From assembly GCA_903862415.1 (NCBI GenBank), contig CAIOYD010000021.1, forward strand, positions 1-63,953: a stretch of 63,953 nt of DNA. Direction: 5' to 3'. The DNA comes from an uncultured Oxalobacteraceae bacterium. Its GTDB lineage: Bacteria; Pseudomonadota; Gammaproteobacteria; Burkholderiales; Burkholderiaceae_D. Both the position numbers and the translations under genes were made by a program. Below, piece after piece: positions 9,747 to 18,392 of this stretch (its first letter is position 1; the number at the start of each line of letters is the position of its first letter). Under the pieces are notes generated by a model. The model had not been told where the DNA came from and did no database searches. It was given only the letters and a program-made list of their open reading frames with translations.

Positions 9747-10280
9747 TTAATAGTCGGTAATCATGCTGTCCATGGCGATATCGTGGGAAGCAACCTCGAG
9801 TTCACACATAGAAATACGGTAGGCAATGCCGATGGCTTGCGGACGGGGCTGGACAGCCAGAGTGCGATCATAAAACCCGCCACCATACCCCAGACGGAAA
9901 CCCTGCTCGGTAAACCCGACACAGGGTATAAATAAGACTTCGGGTTGAATCACCGGAGCATTCTCCAGGGGCACCAGTACCCCAAACCTGTCCTTCATGA
10001 GTTCATCACCCGGCTTCCAGAGTGAAAAAACCAGTCCCTTATCCTTGACCGGTGCCGATGGCAGTGCCAGACGCACACCCATACTGGTCAGCTTGGGGAA
10101 AATTTCATGCAAACAGGGTTCTGCCTGTATCGGGCTATACATGCCGGCAGACTTGATGTCATGCGACTTGCACCATGCCATGATTTGATCGGCAATTTGT
10201 TTGTCCCACAGTTTTCTTTGCTGGGCACAGACCGCGCTTCTGGCGGCAATCAGTGCTGCACGTTGAGTCGTTTTATTCAT
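9747..10280 (-). CDS. 5-formyltetrahydrofolate cyclo-ligase
   Basis: It converts 5-formyl-THF to 5,10-methenyl-THF with ATP, recycling a folate inhibitor. From MNKTTQRAALIAARSAV the protein is 177 residues, close to the normal length. An ATG-like extension upstream (to 10325) would add 15 atypical residues. The ATP-binding signature LGYGGGFYDRTL is at about residues 130-141, preceded by VLFIPCVGFTEQGFRLG, and an N-terminal basic patch is present. In many proteobacteria this gene neighbours the 6S RNA gene, but I saw no convincing 6S RNA here. The divergent gene is slt, and this pairing is common in Burkholderiales. Confidence 0.92.
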   Translation of the reverse strand: MNKTTQRAALIAARSAVCAQQRKLWDKQIADQIMAWCKSHDIKSAGMYSPIQAEPCLHEIFPKLTSMGVRLALPSAPVKDKGLVFSLWKPGDELMKDRFGVLVPLENAPVIQPEVLFIPCVGFTEQGFRLGYGGGFYDRTLAVQPRPQAIGIAYRISMCELEVASHDIAMDSMITDY

Positions 10281-10331
10281 TTTCACCCGAACCACAGAAA
10301 GATCAAAATACACGGAAAATAACAACAGTCA

Positions 10332-10366
10332 GGTAGGGTGCCACGTCGCAGGCAATACACCCTGCC
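10332..10366. repeat. Dispersed repeat family B (GTAGGGTG...AATACACC), partial copy
   Basis: GGTAGGGTG ... GCAATACACCCTGCC resembles the elements at 34955-35010 and 59957-59991, which contain GGTGTATTA and TAATACACCCTAC. It is a diverged copy, in an intergenic site. Confidence 0.4.
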
Positions 10367-10380
10367 GGCTGTTTATATTT

Positions 10381-10413
10381 CGTCTTTCCCGCGGCTTCAG
10401 GCGGGAATCCCAG
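10381..10413. repeat. Dispersed repeat family A (TTCCCGC...GCGGGAA)
   Basis: CGTCTTTCCCGCGGCTTCAG followed by GCGGGAATCCCAG. It shares the TTCCCGC/GCGGGAA palindrome and the flanking GTC and CCAG bases with copies at 15118-15157 and 31934-32031. Elements of the form ATTCCCGC-N-GCGGGAAT are common in proteobacteria. Confidence 0.65.
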
Positions 10414-10643
10414 TGTCGTCACACAATTAACCCAGTGAATTATCAACTTTTTTGAAACAATTTCAAGTGCCAATACAATTTGCAATTAACTAACAGTGGG
10501 GACAACAAAATTTTTGATTGCGCTATTATTGCAATAATATTAATAATAAATGCGCATTTTCCCGTTTCAGCCACATACACGGTGGCGCTCTCTGTTATTC
10601 TTTGTAATACTGAATTTTAAAATATCGCCTGACACTCTTGTTT

Positions 10644-12599
10644 ATGCTTAAAAAGTTTTCTTTCGTCCACACACTGTTTGTTGTTGGTACTTTGCTGTTG
10701 GCGTTCACGACCCTTGCCAACTCTTCCACTCCCGACGACGATCAACGCTTTTTAGCTTTGCGTGATGCTGCGTACAAAGAAGATGTGGTCCATACCAACG
10801 AGTTGGCCAGACAACTGGCGAATTACCCCCCAACGTCTTACGTTGAGTATTACCAATTGCGCGCCCATCTGCCTTCGGCGGGCATGACTGAAATCCAGAA
10901 TTTTTTACACCTCTATGCGGACAGTGCCATCGCAGAGCGACTCAGAACCGACTGGTTATTGATGCTCGGCCGACAAAGTAACTGGCCGCTGTTCGACACA
11001 CAATATGCCCAACTGGTCGTCAATGATGATGTACAGCTGAAATGCTATGCACTGCTTTCGCATTTAAAACAGGGGCGCCAGGTGGCCACTGAAGCGCGCA
11101 CGCTACTGACTTCTTCTAAAGTGTATGGTGAAGGCTGCTACGCCTTGTTTACCGGCTTGCTTCAAAGCGGACAATTCACCCGTACCGACATCTGGAACCA
11201 GATCCGCTGGAGCGCAGAAGCCAATAGCACCACGGTAGCGGCGGTGCTGCTGAATCTGGCCAATCTGGACGCCAGTGCACTCAATCTGCCGACAGGTAAA
11301 TCGAATGACAAACAGGCGGCCTGGCTGGAAAAAAAATTAGCCAAAGCACCCGGCAACACTCCCGACAGCCATCAAATGACGGTAGTTTTATTGGGCCGGC
11401 TGGCAAAAATCGATCCCGATAAAGCCGTCGCGTTGCTCACTAAATTCAACTCCAAACTCAGCGACAACGAACGCACCCTGGCGTGGTCGGCGATTGCCTT
11501 GCCGGCGTCGCAAAAGTTATTGCCGGAAGCCGGCAACTACTGGAAAAAAGCCGCAGACGCGCCACTGTCGCCGGAATCCTATCAGTGGCGCGTGCGTACC
11601 TCCTTACGCGTGACCGACTGGCCTGCAGTCAAAGCCGGAATACTCGCCATGCCAGCGACGCTGCAAAGCGAACCGGCGTGGATGTACTGGCTCGGCCGCG
11701 CCCATATTGCAGACAACAAACCCGATATGGCGTTGCCGTATTTTCAGGCCATTGCGCACTTACCCAATTTTTACGGCCAACTGGCGCTCGAAGAATGTGG
11801 ACTGCGTATTACCATACCTCCGAGCACTCAGATTGCGCCAGCCGAAGTCAGTGCCGTTGAGAGCAATCCGGGACTGCAGAGGGCGCTGCAATTTTACCGT
11901 CTGAATCTGCGCGCCGAAGGCACTCGCGAATGGAACTGGCAGCTACGCGGCATGACCGAGCGGCAGATGCTGGCAGCAGCCGAACTGGCACGCCAGAATG
12001 ACTTACTCGATCGCATGGTCAGCACGTCCGACCGCACCAAAAGCAGTTTTGATTTCAATCAGCGCTTTCCTACGCCGCATATCAACATCATGACCGAAAC
12101 CACCACTCCGCTGGGTCTGGATATGGCATGGGTGTATGGACTGATCCGTCAGGAATCACGCTTTATTCAGAATGCGCGCTCCAGCGTCGGTGCCTCTGGC
12201 CTGATGCAGGTCATGCCGGGAACCGCACGTTATGTCATCAAAAAAATGAAAGTCGACATTACTGCCGGGCAGACGAATGAGATTCAAACTAATATTTATC
12301 TGGGTACCAATTACCTCAACATTATTCTGGCCAATTTAAACGGCTCACAAGTATTGGCCAGCGCTGGTTATAACGCGGGTCCCAATCGTGCCAAAGCGTG
12401 GCGCGCCAATTTATCCAAACCGGTCGAGGGTGCGATTTTTACCGAAACCATCCCATATACCGAAACTCGTGATTATGTTAAAAATGTACTCTCGAACGCC
12501 ACCTATTATTCCGCTTTGTTTCTCCATACGCCGCAATCGCTCAAAGCCCGTTTAGGATCGATTTCACCGAATGAACCTGATATCCCTTTAGGAAATTAA
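10644..12599 (+). CDS. slt: Soluble lytic murein transglycosylase
   Basis: A 651-residue periplasmic lytic transglycosylase that cleaves the MurNAc-GlcNAc bond of peptidoglycan, giving 1,6-anhydro ends. The signal peptide is at residues 1-27 (LFVVGTLLLAFTTLANS). A long alpha-helical superhelical region (about residues 30-460) is typical of Slt70. The C-terminal lysozyme-like domain shows GLIRQESRFIQNARSS (catalytic Glu), GASGLMQVMPGTA and ASAGYNAGPNRAKAW. I start at the ATG at 10644; an in-frame TTG two codons upstream is less likely. The stop codon touches the start of the GST gene (TAAATG), so slt-GST-cca are probably co-transcribed. Confidence 0.95.
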   Translation: MLKKFSFVHTLFVVGTLLLAFTTLANSSTPDDDQRFLALRDAAYKEDVVHTNELARQLANYPPTSYVEYYQLRAHLPSAGMTEIQNFLHLYADSAIAERLRTDWLLMLGRQSNWPLFDTQYAQLVVNDDVQLKCYALLSHLKQGRQVATEARTLLTSSKVYGEGCYALFTGLLQSGQFTRTDIWNQIRWSAEANSTTVAAVLLNLANLDASALNLPTGKSNDKQAAWLEKKLAKAPGNTPDSHQMTVVLLGRLAKIDPDKAVALLTKFNSKLSDNERTLAWSAIALPASQKLLPEAGNYWKKAADAPLSPESYQWRVRTSLRVTDWPAVKAGILAMPATLQSEPAWMYWLGRAHIADNKPDMALPYFQAIAHLPNFYGQLALEECGLRITIPPSTQIAPAEVSAVESNPGLQRALQFYRLNLRAEGTREWNWQLRGMTERQMLAAAELARQNDLLDRMVSTSDRTKSSFDFNQRFPTPHINIMTETTTPLGLDMAWVYGLIRQESRFIQNARSSVGASGLMQVMPGTARYVIKKMKVDITAGQTNEIQTNIYLGTNYLNIILANLNGSQVLASAGYNAGPNRAKAWRANLSKPVEGAIFTETIPYTETRDYVKNVLSNATYYSALFLHTPQSLKARLGSISPNEPDIPLGN

Positions 12600-13319
12600 A
12601 TGCAACAAATCGACAACACATCCACTCCAGATATCGATACCGAAGTTTCCTCGGTGTTGCAACACGCCCGACGCGCGCAACTGATTCTGGTCATCGGCAA
12701 CAAAAATTATTCTTCCTGGTCGATGCGTCCCTGGGTAGCCATGACGGCGTTTGATATCCCGTTCAAGGAAATTCGCATCCTGCTCGACCAGCCCGACACC
12801 ACTAACCGGATCGCTGAATATTCGCTCGCCGGTCGGGTACCGGTACTCATCGATGGCGACTTGACCGTCTGGGATTCACTGGCGATTTGCGAATATGTGG
12901 CCGAACAGCATCCGGACAAAAAACTCTGGCCGCAAAATGTCGTGGCACGTGCGCGCGCACGCAGTATTTGCGCCGAAATGCATGGCAGCTTCAGCTCGCT
13001 GCGCTCTTCCATGTCCATGGATATACGCGCCAGTCATCCGGGTGCCGGACGCACTCCGCAAACCCAGGGCGACATCGGACGGATTTCAGAAATCTGGGAA
13101 GAATGCCTGTCGCAATATGGTCATCATCAATTTTTGTTTGGCGAATTTTCCATCGCCGATGCGTACTTTGCTCCAGTCGTCATGCGCTTTCAGACTTACG
13201 GTGTCTTTCTGGCTCCGGCGCTGCAGGCGTATATGGAACGGGTACTGGCTCATCCGGCGGTGACACGCTGGGTTCAGGAAGCCATGGCTGAAACCGAAGT
13301 ACTTCCTGACCACAAGTAA
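12600..13319 (+). CDS. Glutathione S-transferase family protein
   Basis: A 239-residue GST-fold protein. The N-terminal thioredoxin-like domain begins with VIGNKNYSSWSMRPWVAM and continues with RVPVLIDGDLTVWDSLAICEYV (the glutathione gamma-Glu contact region, V-P-x-L and D-S). An all-helical C-terminal domain follows. Substrate unknown. Compared with the usual start just before VIGNKNYSSWS, this one carries about 28 extra residues (MQQIDNTSTPDIDTEVSSVL...). No ribosome site distinguishes a later start, so the extension may be real. It directly follows slt and is four bases upstream of cca, the usual Burkholderiales order. Confidence 0.9.
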   Translation: MQQIDNTSTPDIDTEVSSVLQHARRAQLILVIGNKNYSSWSMRPWVAMTAFDIPFKEIRILLDQPDTTNRIAEYSLAGRVPVLIDGDLTVWDSLAICEYVAEQHPDKKLWPQNVVARARARSICAEMHGSFSSLRSSMSMDIRASHPGAGRTPQTQGDIGRISEIWEECLSQYGHHQFLFGEFSIADAYFAPVVMRFQTYGVFLAPALQAYMERVLAHPAVTRWVQEAMAETEVLPDHK

Positions 13320-13322
13320 GCT

Positions 13323-14453
13323 ATGGAAATTTATCGTGTTGGCGGTGCTGTCCGGGATGAACTGCTCGGACTGCCGGTCAGGGATATCGATTATGTCGTG
13401 CTCGGCGCCACGCCAGAGAGCATGCTGGCAGCAGGCTACACGCCAGTCGGCAAAGACTTCCCGGTTTTTTTGCATCCGCAAACCCATGCTGAATATGCCC
13501 TGGCACGTACCGAACGTAAAAGCGCTCCCGGCTATCACGGCTTTGTGTTTCATTGCGCGCCCGATGTCACGCTGGAGCAGGATTTGCGGCGCCGCGATTT
13601 AACCATTAACGCCATGGCAATGAATGATAGCCGGATACTGATAGACCCTTACTGTGGACAGCAGGATTTGGAGCACAAAATCTTGCGCCATGTCTCTGAA
13701 GCCTTTGCCGAAGATCCGGTCCGCATCCTGCGCATTGCGCGCTTTGCTGCCCGGTTTGTCGACTTTTCTATTGCCGCAGAAACTCTGCAACTTATGCGTA
13801 CCATGGTCAGTCAGGGTGAAGTAGATGCACTTGTGCCAGAACGGGTGTGGCAGGAAGTTGCCCGTGGGCTGATGGAAACCCAACCCTCGCGCATGCTGCA
13901 GGTATTGCACTCTTGCGGTGCGCTCGCACGCATCATGCCGGAACTGGATCAGGTCTGGCTGCAACAAACATCTGTTGGCAATACAGTTGGCATGCTCATG
14001 ATGCAACAACTCGATCGCAGTGCCGCTGCTGATTTGCCACTGGCAATCCGTTGGGCAACACTGTTGTCGGAATTAGTTCCCAAGGGAGAAGCACAGGCCA
14101 TGACATTGGCACAGCAACTTTGCGCTCGCTTAAAAGTGCCCGCAGAAATTCGTGATATAACCGTCATGGCTGTTCGGGAAAATGTGTTGCTCAAACAGGT
14201 ATCCGCTTTAACGGCAGAAGATGTAGTGATGTTGTTTGAACGCTGCGATGCGTTCCGCAGGCCGGCCCGGTTTATCGATATGCTCCCTGCCGTCATCGAC
14301 AATGCAGACACTCAGCACTACGTACAACGTATCTTACAGACTGCGCTGGCAATACCGGCAGGTGAGATTGCCCGCAAGCACAGTTCAGCCACCGCGATTG
14401 CGTCGGCCATCCGGGCGGCACGCCTGGAAGCTGTCCATGCTGCACAACATTGA
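13323..14453 (+). CDS. cca: CCA tRNA nucleotidyltransferase with a degenerate HD domain
   Basis: Adds or repairs the CCA 3' end of tRNAs. The N-terminal class II nucleotidyltransferase head is intact: VGGAVRDELLGLPVRDIDYVV (with the DxD metal site), EYALARTERK, DLRRRDLTINAMA, GQQDLEHKILRHVSEAFAEDPVRILRIARFAARF. The protein is 376 residues, versus about 410 in E. coli. In the region equivalent to the HD phosphohydrolase domain, the E. coli-type FATLCHDLGKG is replaced by WATLLSELVPKGE, and the following His-rich loop is missing. The 2',3'-cyclic phosphodiesterase and phosphatase activities are therefore probably lost (inference), while CCA addition should be intact. Confidence 0.95.
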   Translation: MEIYRVGGAVRDELLGLPVRDIDYVVLGATPESMLAAGYTPVGKDFPVFLHPQTHAEYALARTERKSAPGYHGFVFHCAPDVTLEQDLRRRDLTINAMAMNDSRILIDPYCGQQDLEHKILRHVSEAFAEDPVRILRIARFAARFVDFSIAAETLQLMRTMVSQGEVDALVPERVWQEVARGLMETQPSRMLQVLHSCGALARIMPELDQVWLQQTSVGNTVGMLMMQQLDRSAAADLPLAIRWATLLSELVPKGEAQAMTLAQQLCARLKVPAEIRDITVMAVRENVLLKQVSALTAEDVVMLFERCDAFRRPARFIDMLPAVIDNADTQHYVQRILQTALAIPAGEIARKHSSATAIASAIRAARLEAVHAAQH

Positions 14454-14492
14454 AATTCGTATTCATCGTCACTTCTTTAGTCTGAAAAAATC

Positions 14493-15116
14493 ATGCCATC
14501 CAGCCATCGCCCCGTACTGATCAAAGAACTCACTGCTCACCACCGCTCAAGGGTGATGCATCATTTCATTTCACTCGATGCCAACGACCGGCTGCTGCGC
14601 TTTGGCTCCAATTTATCGAATGAACTCATTACCAAATACGTCAAGGGCATCAATTTTGAGCACGATAAAGTCTTTGGGGTATTCAGCCATCGCTTCCGTC
14701 TGGTCGGCGTGGGTCATGTGGCCTTTGTGCCCAGAGCGGATCGTCCGTTGGTCGACGGCGTCGTCCAGAAGGTGGCCGAACTAGGGGTGTCAGTATCGAG
14801 CTTTGCCCGCGGCCATGGCATCGGCTCCAAATTATTTGAACGTGCCGCCATCCACTGTCGCAATGCCAACGTGACCGTACTGTATATGCATTGCCTGAGC
14901 TCCAACCAGACCATGATTCATATCGCCAAAAAAGCCGGCATGTCGATTGAACGTGATCATGGTGAAGCCGATGCCTATTTAAAAGTCTTGCCAGCCAACC
15001 CCGGCAGCGTCATGCAGGAAGCCCTGCAGGAACAGGTTGCCAGTCTGGATTACACGCTTAAATCAAACGTCAGCGCGGCATTGCATTTATTTGGGTTTGG
15101 CAAAAAGAACAAATAA
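14493..15116 (+). CDS. GNAT-family N-acetyltransferase
   Basis: A 207-residue GNAT-fold acetyltransferase. The acetyl-CoA pyrophosphate loop is visible as ARGHGIGSKLFERAA (about residues 108-122), preceded by beta strands (VFGVFSHRFRLVGVGHVAFV) and followed by VLYMHCLSSNQTMIHIAKKAGM. The last 40 residues (SVMQEALQEQVASLDYTLK) lie outside the core and look helical. Substrate unknown; such genes are common beside cca in Burkholderiales. It stands 40 bases downstream of cca and may be read through from it. A repeat-family A element follows the stop. Confidence 0.85.
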   Translation: MPSSHRPVLIKELTAHHRSRVMHHFISLDANDRLLRFGSNLSNELITKYVKGINFEHDKVFGVFSHRFRLVGVGHVAFVPRADRPLVDGVVQKVAELGVSVSSFARGHGIGSKLFERAAIHCRNANVTVLYMHCLSSNQTMIHIAKKAGMSIERDHGEADAYLKVLPANPGSVMQEALQEQVASLDYTLKSNVSAALHLFGFGKKNK

Positions 15117-15117
15117 C

Positions 15118-15157
15118 GACGCTGGATTCCCGCCAAAGGCAGGCGGGAACGACGGCA
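15118..15157. repeat. Dispersed repeat family A copy
   Basis: CGACGCTGGATTCCCGCC, then AAAGGCAGGCGGGAACGACGG. The CCCGCC/GGCGGG arms make a short hairpin directly after the GNAT stop codon, where it might also act in 3'-end formation, though there is no T-run. Confidence 0.65.
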
Positions 15158-15191
15158 TGACCGGCATACCCAACCGGCGAATATAAAAACT

Positions 15192-15674
15192 TTAAAGTGG
15201 CAAGGCGGTGGTTTCCTTGATTTGATGCAGCGCGAAACTGGATTTCACATCCAGCACCGCACTGTGGCGCAACAGCGTTTCCATCATGAAACGAGAAAAA
15301 TGATCCATGTTTTCTACGTGCACGCGCAACAGATAATCCATTTCACCGGTCATGGCGTAGCAGGCAATGACTTCCGGCCACTGGCCTACCGCGGCCGCAA
15401 AATCCGAACGCGGTGAATGAGTGCCACCCTTGCTGGGGATATCGCTGTGTTTTTCCAGCCGTACATTCACATAGGCCAACAAGCCCAGTCCGATTTTATT
15501 AGGATCTAGCAGCGCCACATATTGCCGGATCACGCCGAGTTCTTCGAGCCGTTTAATGCGCCGCAGACAGGGCGAAGAGGACAGATTGACCCGTTCAGCC
15601 ACCTCCAGATTACTCAGCCGGCCATCAGTCTGCAAAATAGCAAGAATTTTGCGGTCAATTTTATCCAGAGTCAT
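15192..15674 (-). CDS. Lrp/AsnC-family transcriptional regulator
   Basis: A 160-residue feast/famine regulator. The N-terminal helix-turn-helix is LDKIDRKILAILQTDGRLSN / LEVAERVNLSSSPCLRRIKRLEE (residues 3-46), followed by a RAM ligand-binding domain (about residues 70-150; the segment VIACYAMTGEMDYLLRV is typical). These proteins form octamers and bind amino acids or related acids. It is divergent from hpd-phhA, whose start is 133 bases away, so it very likely controls aromatic amino acid catabolism in response to phenylalanine, tyrosine or an intermediate. The ligand is inference. Residues about 79-90 (KGGTHSPRSDF) look like a small insertion before the RAM domain. Confidence 0.92.
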   Translation of the reverse strand: MTLDKIDRKILAILQTDGRLSNLEVAERVNLSSSPCLRRIKRLEELGVIRQYVALLDPNKIGLGLLAYVNVRLEKHSDIPSKGGTHSPRSDFAAAVGQWPEVIACYAMTGEMDYLLRVHVENMDHFSRFMMETLLRHSAVLDVKSSFALHQIKETTALPL

Positions 15675-15807
15675 GTTGGCACTTTTTAGCTAATAATTGC
15701 CAATTATACGCATATTAATTGCGCCTGATAGCCAATTAAGGAGTAACTTTGGCATTTAATAGCCATTCAGGCCGACTATACTGGACGGTCTTATAAGGGA
15801 GACTGCG
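15675..15807. promoter_or_regulatory. Divergent regulatory region, lrp-type gene / hpd
   Basis: 133 AT-rich bases between divergent genes. Repeated related words occur: AATTGCCAATTA (about 15695-15706), TAGCCAATTA (15730-15739) and ATAGCCATT (about 15758-15766). Such phased degenerate AT-rich sites suit binding by an Lrp-family octamer. A good ribosome site (GGGAGACTGCG) precedes hpd. Confidence 0.55.
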
Positions 15808-16920
15808 ATGCAATTTCAAGGCTGGGAAAACCCCATGGGGACAGATGGTTTCGAGTTTATCGAATACGCTGCACCCGATCCAAAAGCGTTAGGGGCATTA
15901 TTTGAACAAATGGGTTTCATGGCCATTGCCCGTCACCGCCAAAAAGACGTGACCCTGTATCGCCAGGGTGAAATCAATTTTATTATCAATGCCGAACCCG
16001 ATTCCTTTGCCCAGCGCTTTGCGCGCAAACACGGTCAGTCGGTATGCGCTTTTGCTTTCCGCGTCAACGATGCTGCTGCCGCCTATAAACGCGCACTCGA
16101 ACTCGGCGCCTGGGGCTTTGATAACAAGACCGGCCCGATGGAACTCAATGTGCCGGCGATTAAAGGCATTGGTGATTCGCTGATTTATTTTGTCGATCGC
16201 TGGCGCGGCAAGTCGGGCGAACCCGGCGCTATCGGGGACATCAGCATTTACGATGCCGACTTTATCGCCATTCCCGGCACCCCAGCCAATCCGGTTGGTC
16301 ACGGACTGACTTACATTGATCACCTGACCCATAATGTGCATCGTGGGCGCATGAAAGAATGGGCAGAGTTTTACGAACATTATTTCAATTTCCGTGAAGT
16401 GCGTTACTTTGACATCGAAGGAAAAATGACTGGGCTCAAATCCAAAGCCATGACGTCGCCATGCGGAAAAATTCGTATCCCGATCAATGAATCGTCGGAC
16501 GACAAATCCCAGATCGCTGAATATCTGGATCTGTACCATGGCGAAGGCGTGCAGCATATTGCCCTGGGAACGGACGATGTCTACAGCTCGGTCACCAGCA
16601 TGAAAACTGCCGGGGTAGAATTTCAGGACACTATCGAGACTTACTACGACATCGTTGACCGGCGCCTGCCAGGCCACGGTGAAAGTCTGGCCAGACTACG
16701 TGAATTGCGCATCCTGATCGACGGCACCAGCACGGCCGACAAGCGTGAATTGTTATTACAGATTTTCACGCAAACCGTGATCGGTCCGATCTTCTTTGAA
16801 ATCATCCAGCGTAAAGGTGACCAGGGTTTTGGCGAAGGTAATTTCCGTGCGCTGTTTGAATCGATAGAACTCGATCAGATCCGCCGTGGTGTGTTGACCG
16901 CGGACCCCGGGAAAGTTTAA
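15808..16920 (+). CDS. hpd: 4-hydroxyphenylpyruvate dioxygenase
   Basis: An Fe(II) dioxygenase converting 4-hydroxyphenylpyruvate to homogentisate, the second step of tyrosine degradation. The protein has 370 residues and two vicinal-oxygen-chelate domains. The C-terminal domain carries the iron ligands in the segments YIDHLTHNVHRGRM (His), GVQHIALGTDDV (His) and PIFFEIIQRKG (Glu), all present. A strong ribosome site, GGGAG, precedes it by six bases. It is followed 18 bases later by phhA, so Phe is hydroxylated to Tyr and, after transamination, the product enters this step. Homogentisate dioxygenase is not in the window. Confidence 0.96.
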   Translation: MQFQGWENPMGTDGFEFIEYAAPDPKALGALFEQMGFMAIARHRQKDVTLYRQGEINFIINAEPDSFAQRFARKHGQSVCAFAFRVNDAAAAYKRALELGAWGFDNKTGPMELNVPAIKGIGDSLIYFVDRWRGKSGEPGAIGDISIYDADFIAIPGTPANPVGHGLTYIDHLTHNVHRGRMKEWAEFYEHYFNFREVRYFDIEGKMTGLKSKAMTSPCGKIRIPINESSDDKSQIAEYLDLYHGEGVQHIALGTDDVYSSVTSMKTAGVEFQDTIETYYDIVDRRLPGHGESLARLRELRILIDGTSTADKRELLLQIFTQTVIGPIFFEIIQRKGDQGFGEGNFRALFESIELDQIRRGVLTADPGKV

Positions 16921-16938
16921 TTTTTCAAAAAGGTCAAT

Positions 16939-17811
16939 ATGCAAGATTCAACCAAAGATTTTTTTGCTTCGGTGGCAAAAAAATCCAATGGCGCGGAACT
17001 GCGCGGCGATTATCAGTATATGTCGGCTGATTATATCGTTGAACAAAACTGGGACGCCTATACCGGGCAAGAGCATGCTCTGTGGCGCAAGTTATATCAG
17101 CGTCAGGAGCAGCTGTTGCCGGGGCGTGCCTGCGATGAATTCATCGCAGGATTGCAGACCATGAATGCGGCCCAGGCGATTCCCGATTTTGCCGCCACGT
17201 CGGCAGTCTTGCAGCAAGCCACTGGCTGGACACTGGTGGCCGTACCCGGCCTGATTCCGGAACTGGCTTTTTTTACCCATCTGGCCAACCGACGTTTTCC
17301 GGTCACGGTCTGGCTGCGCAAGCCGGAGGAATTTGATTACATCGTCGAGCCGGATGTGTTCCATGATTTTTTCGGTCATGTGCCGCTGTTATTCAATCCC
17401 ATCTTTGCCGACCATGTACAGCAATACGGCAAGGGCGGACTCAAAGCCATGCAATTGGGTGGACTCGATCAGTTGGCGCGGCTGTACTGGTACACGATTG
17501 AATTCGGTTTAATCCAGAGTGAGCAGGGCTTACGTGTGTATGGCGCAGGGATTTTATCCTCGGGGGGGGAACTCAGTTATTGTCTGCAACCGTCACCGAG
17601 CAGACATTTAGCTCTCAATGTGGAACGCACCATGCGCACCCTGTACAAAATCGACTCCTATCAGGAAAGCTATTTTGTCATCCGCGATTTCCAGCAATTG
17701 TTTGACTATACCGCGCCCGACTTTACTCCTTTATACCAGCGCATCGAACAACTGCCCACCCTGCCGGCCAACAGCTTGCTTGCTGGTGAAGTGGAATTGA
17801 TTCCGCAGTAA
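16939..17811 (+). CDS. phhA: Phenylalanine-4-hydroxylase
   Basis: A pterin-dependent monooxygenase making tyrosine from phenylalanine. The 290-residue monomeric bacterial type has only the catalytic domain. The iron ligands are visible: the pair of histidines in PDVFHDFFGHVPLL (HxxxxH) and the Glu of YWYTIEFGLIQ. Other family segments are VPGLIPELAFFTHLANRRFPVT and YGAGILSSGGELSYCL. AAGGTCAAT precedes the ATG. Co-transcription with hpd is expected, and the divergent Lrp-type gene is the likely regulator. No pterin-4a-carbinolamine dehydratase (phhB) follows it here. Confidence 0.96.
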   Translation: MQDSTKDFFASVAKKSNGAELRGDYQYMSADYIVEQNWDAYTGQEHALWRKLYQRQEQLLPGRACDEFIAGLQTMNAAQAIPDFAATSAVLQQATGWTLVAVPGLIPELAFFTHLANRRFPVTVWLRKPEEFDYIVEPDVFHDFFGHVPLLFNPIFADHVQQYGKGGLKAMQLGGLDQLARLYWYTIEFGLIQSEQGLRVYGAGILSSGGELSYCLQPSPSRHLALNVERTMRTLYKIDSYQESYFVIRDFQQLFDYTAPDFTPLYQRIEQLPTLPANSLLAGEVELIPQ

Positions 17812-17908
17812 TCCCCTTTTCACGCTTCAATGTTGCCTTAAAGCTACCCCATTAAAACTGAAATGGTTATAATGCGAAATGTTTATTGCCCGCCAACTGG
17901 AGATTACC

Positions 17909-18253
17909 TTGAATTTACTGCCCAAACTTGCCCTGATCGCTGCTGCGTTGTGCCTGATCAGTGCCTGTCAAAAAGCGGTCAAAGCACCTTCGGAATCAAT
18001 TTACCGGATCGAAGGCAGCAAACAAAGCACGCTTTACCCGCTGGAAGTCAAACAAAACAGCGAAGACGTGTTTATTCAGCTCAAACCCGGCGCTCCTTTG
18101 CCAGAAATCATTTCACTCGATTTGGTTGGCAATAAAATGGCTTTTAATTATCATTTTGTGAATGACACCATCGTCATTCCGGGTAAATTTGAACATATCC
18201 GCCTGTTACACAACGGCGATGACACTATCGACATATTTTCCAGCACAAAATAA
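17909..18253 (+). CDS. Small lipoprotein resembling a VirB9/TrbG C-terminal domain
   Basis: I favour the TTG at 17909, which has GGAG six bases upstream and gives MNLLPKLALIAAALCLISAC, a clean lipoprotein signal with lipobox LISAC. An ATG at 17879 would put 10 extra residues before it. The mature protein, about 95 residues, runs through YRIEGSKQSTLYPLEVK, VFIQLKPGAPLPEI and MAFNYHFVNDTIVIPGKF to RLLHNGDDTIDIF. This order of strands resembles the C-terminal domain of the type IV secretion core protein VirB9/TrbG. It is a stand-alone domain with no other secretion genes nearby, so its role in the outer membrane or periplasm is unknown. The domain assignment is by eye. Confidence 0.75.
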   Translation: MNLLPKLALIAAALCLISACQKAVKAPSESIYRIEGSKQSTLYPLEVKQNSEDVFIQLKPGAPLPEIISLDLVGNKMAFNYHFVNDTIVIPGKFEHIRLLHNGDDTIDIFSSTK

Positions 18254-18392
18254 GCGCAAAACAGCCAATTCCCCACAACTTAATCGCTGTTTCGTTGATT
18301 AACGTTAAAAAATATTCTGATTAGGCAACATTCGTCTATACTACTTTTTGCGCTGCGCACTTAAAGGCGACCTAATCCATAGTATTGAGCCC

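Larger units (their letters stand above)
10281..10643. other. Divergent intergenic region, fau / slt
   Basis: No gene seen. It contains one copy of each dispersed palindromic repeat family (10332-10366 and 10381-10413), then an AT-rich stretch (10440-10560) likely to hold the slt promoter. I looked for 6S RNA because it often lies beside fau and found no supporting long hairpin with a central bubble. Confidence 0.6.

Noticed and set aside
10326-10643. 6S RNA next to fau
   Set aside because: 6S RNA often lies here, but I see no long imperfect hairpin with a central bubble; only dispersed repeats and an AT-rich promoter-like stretch.
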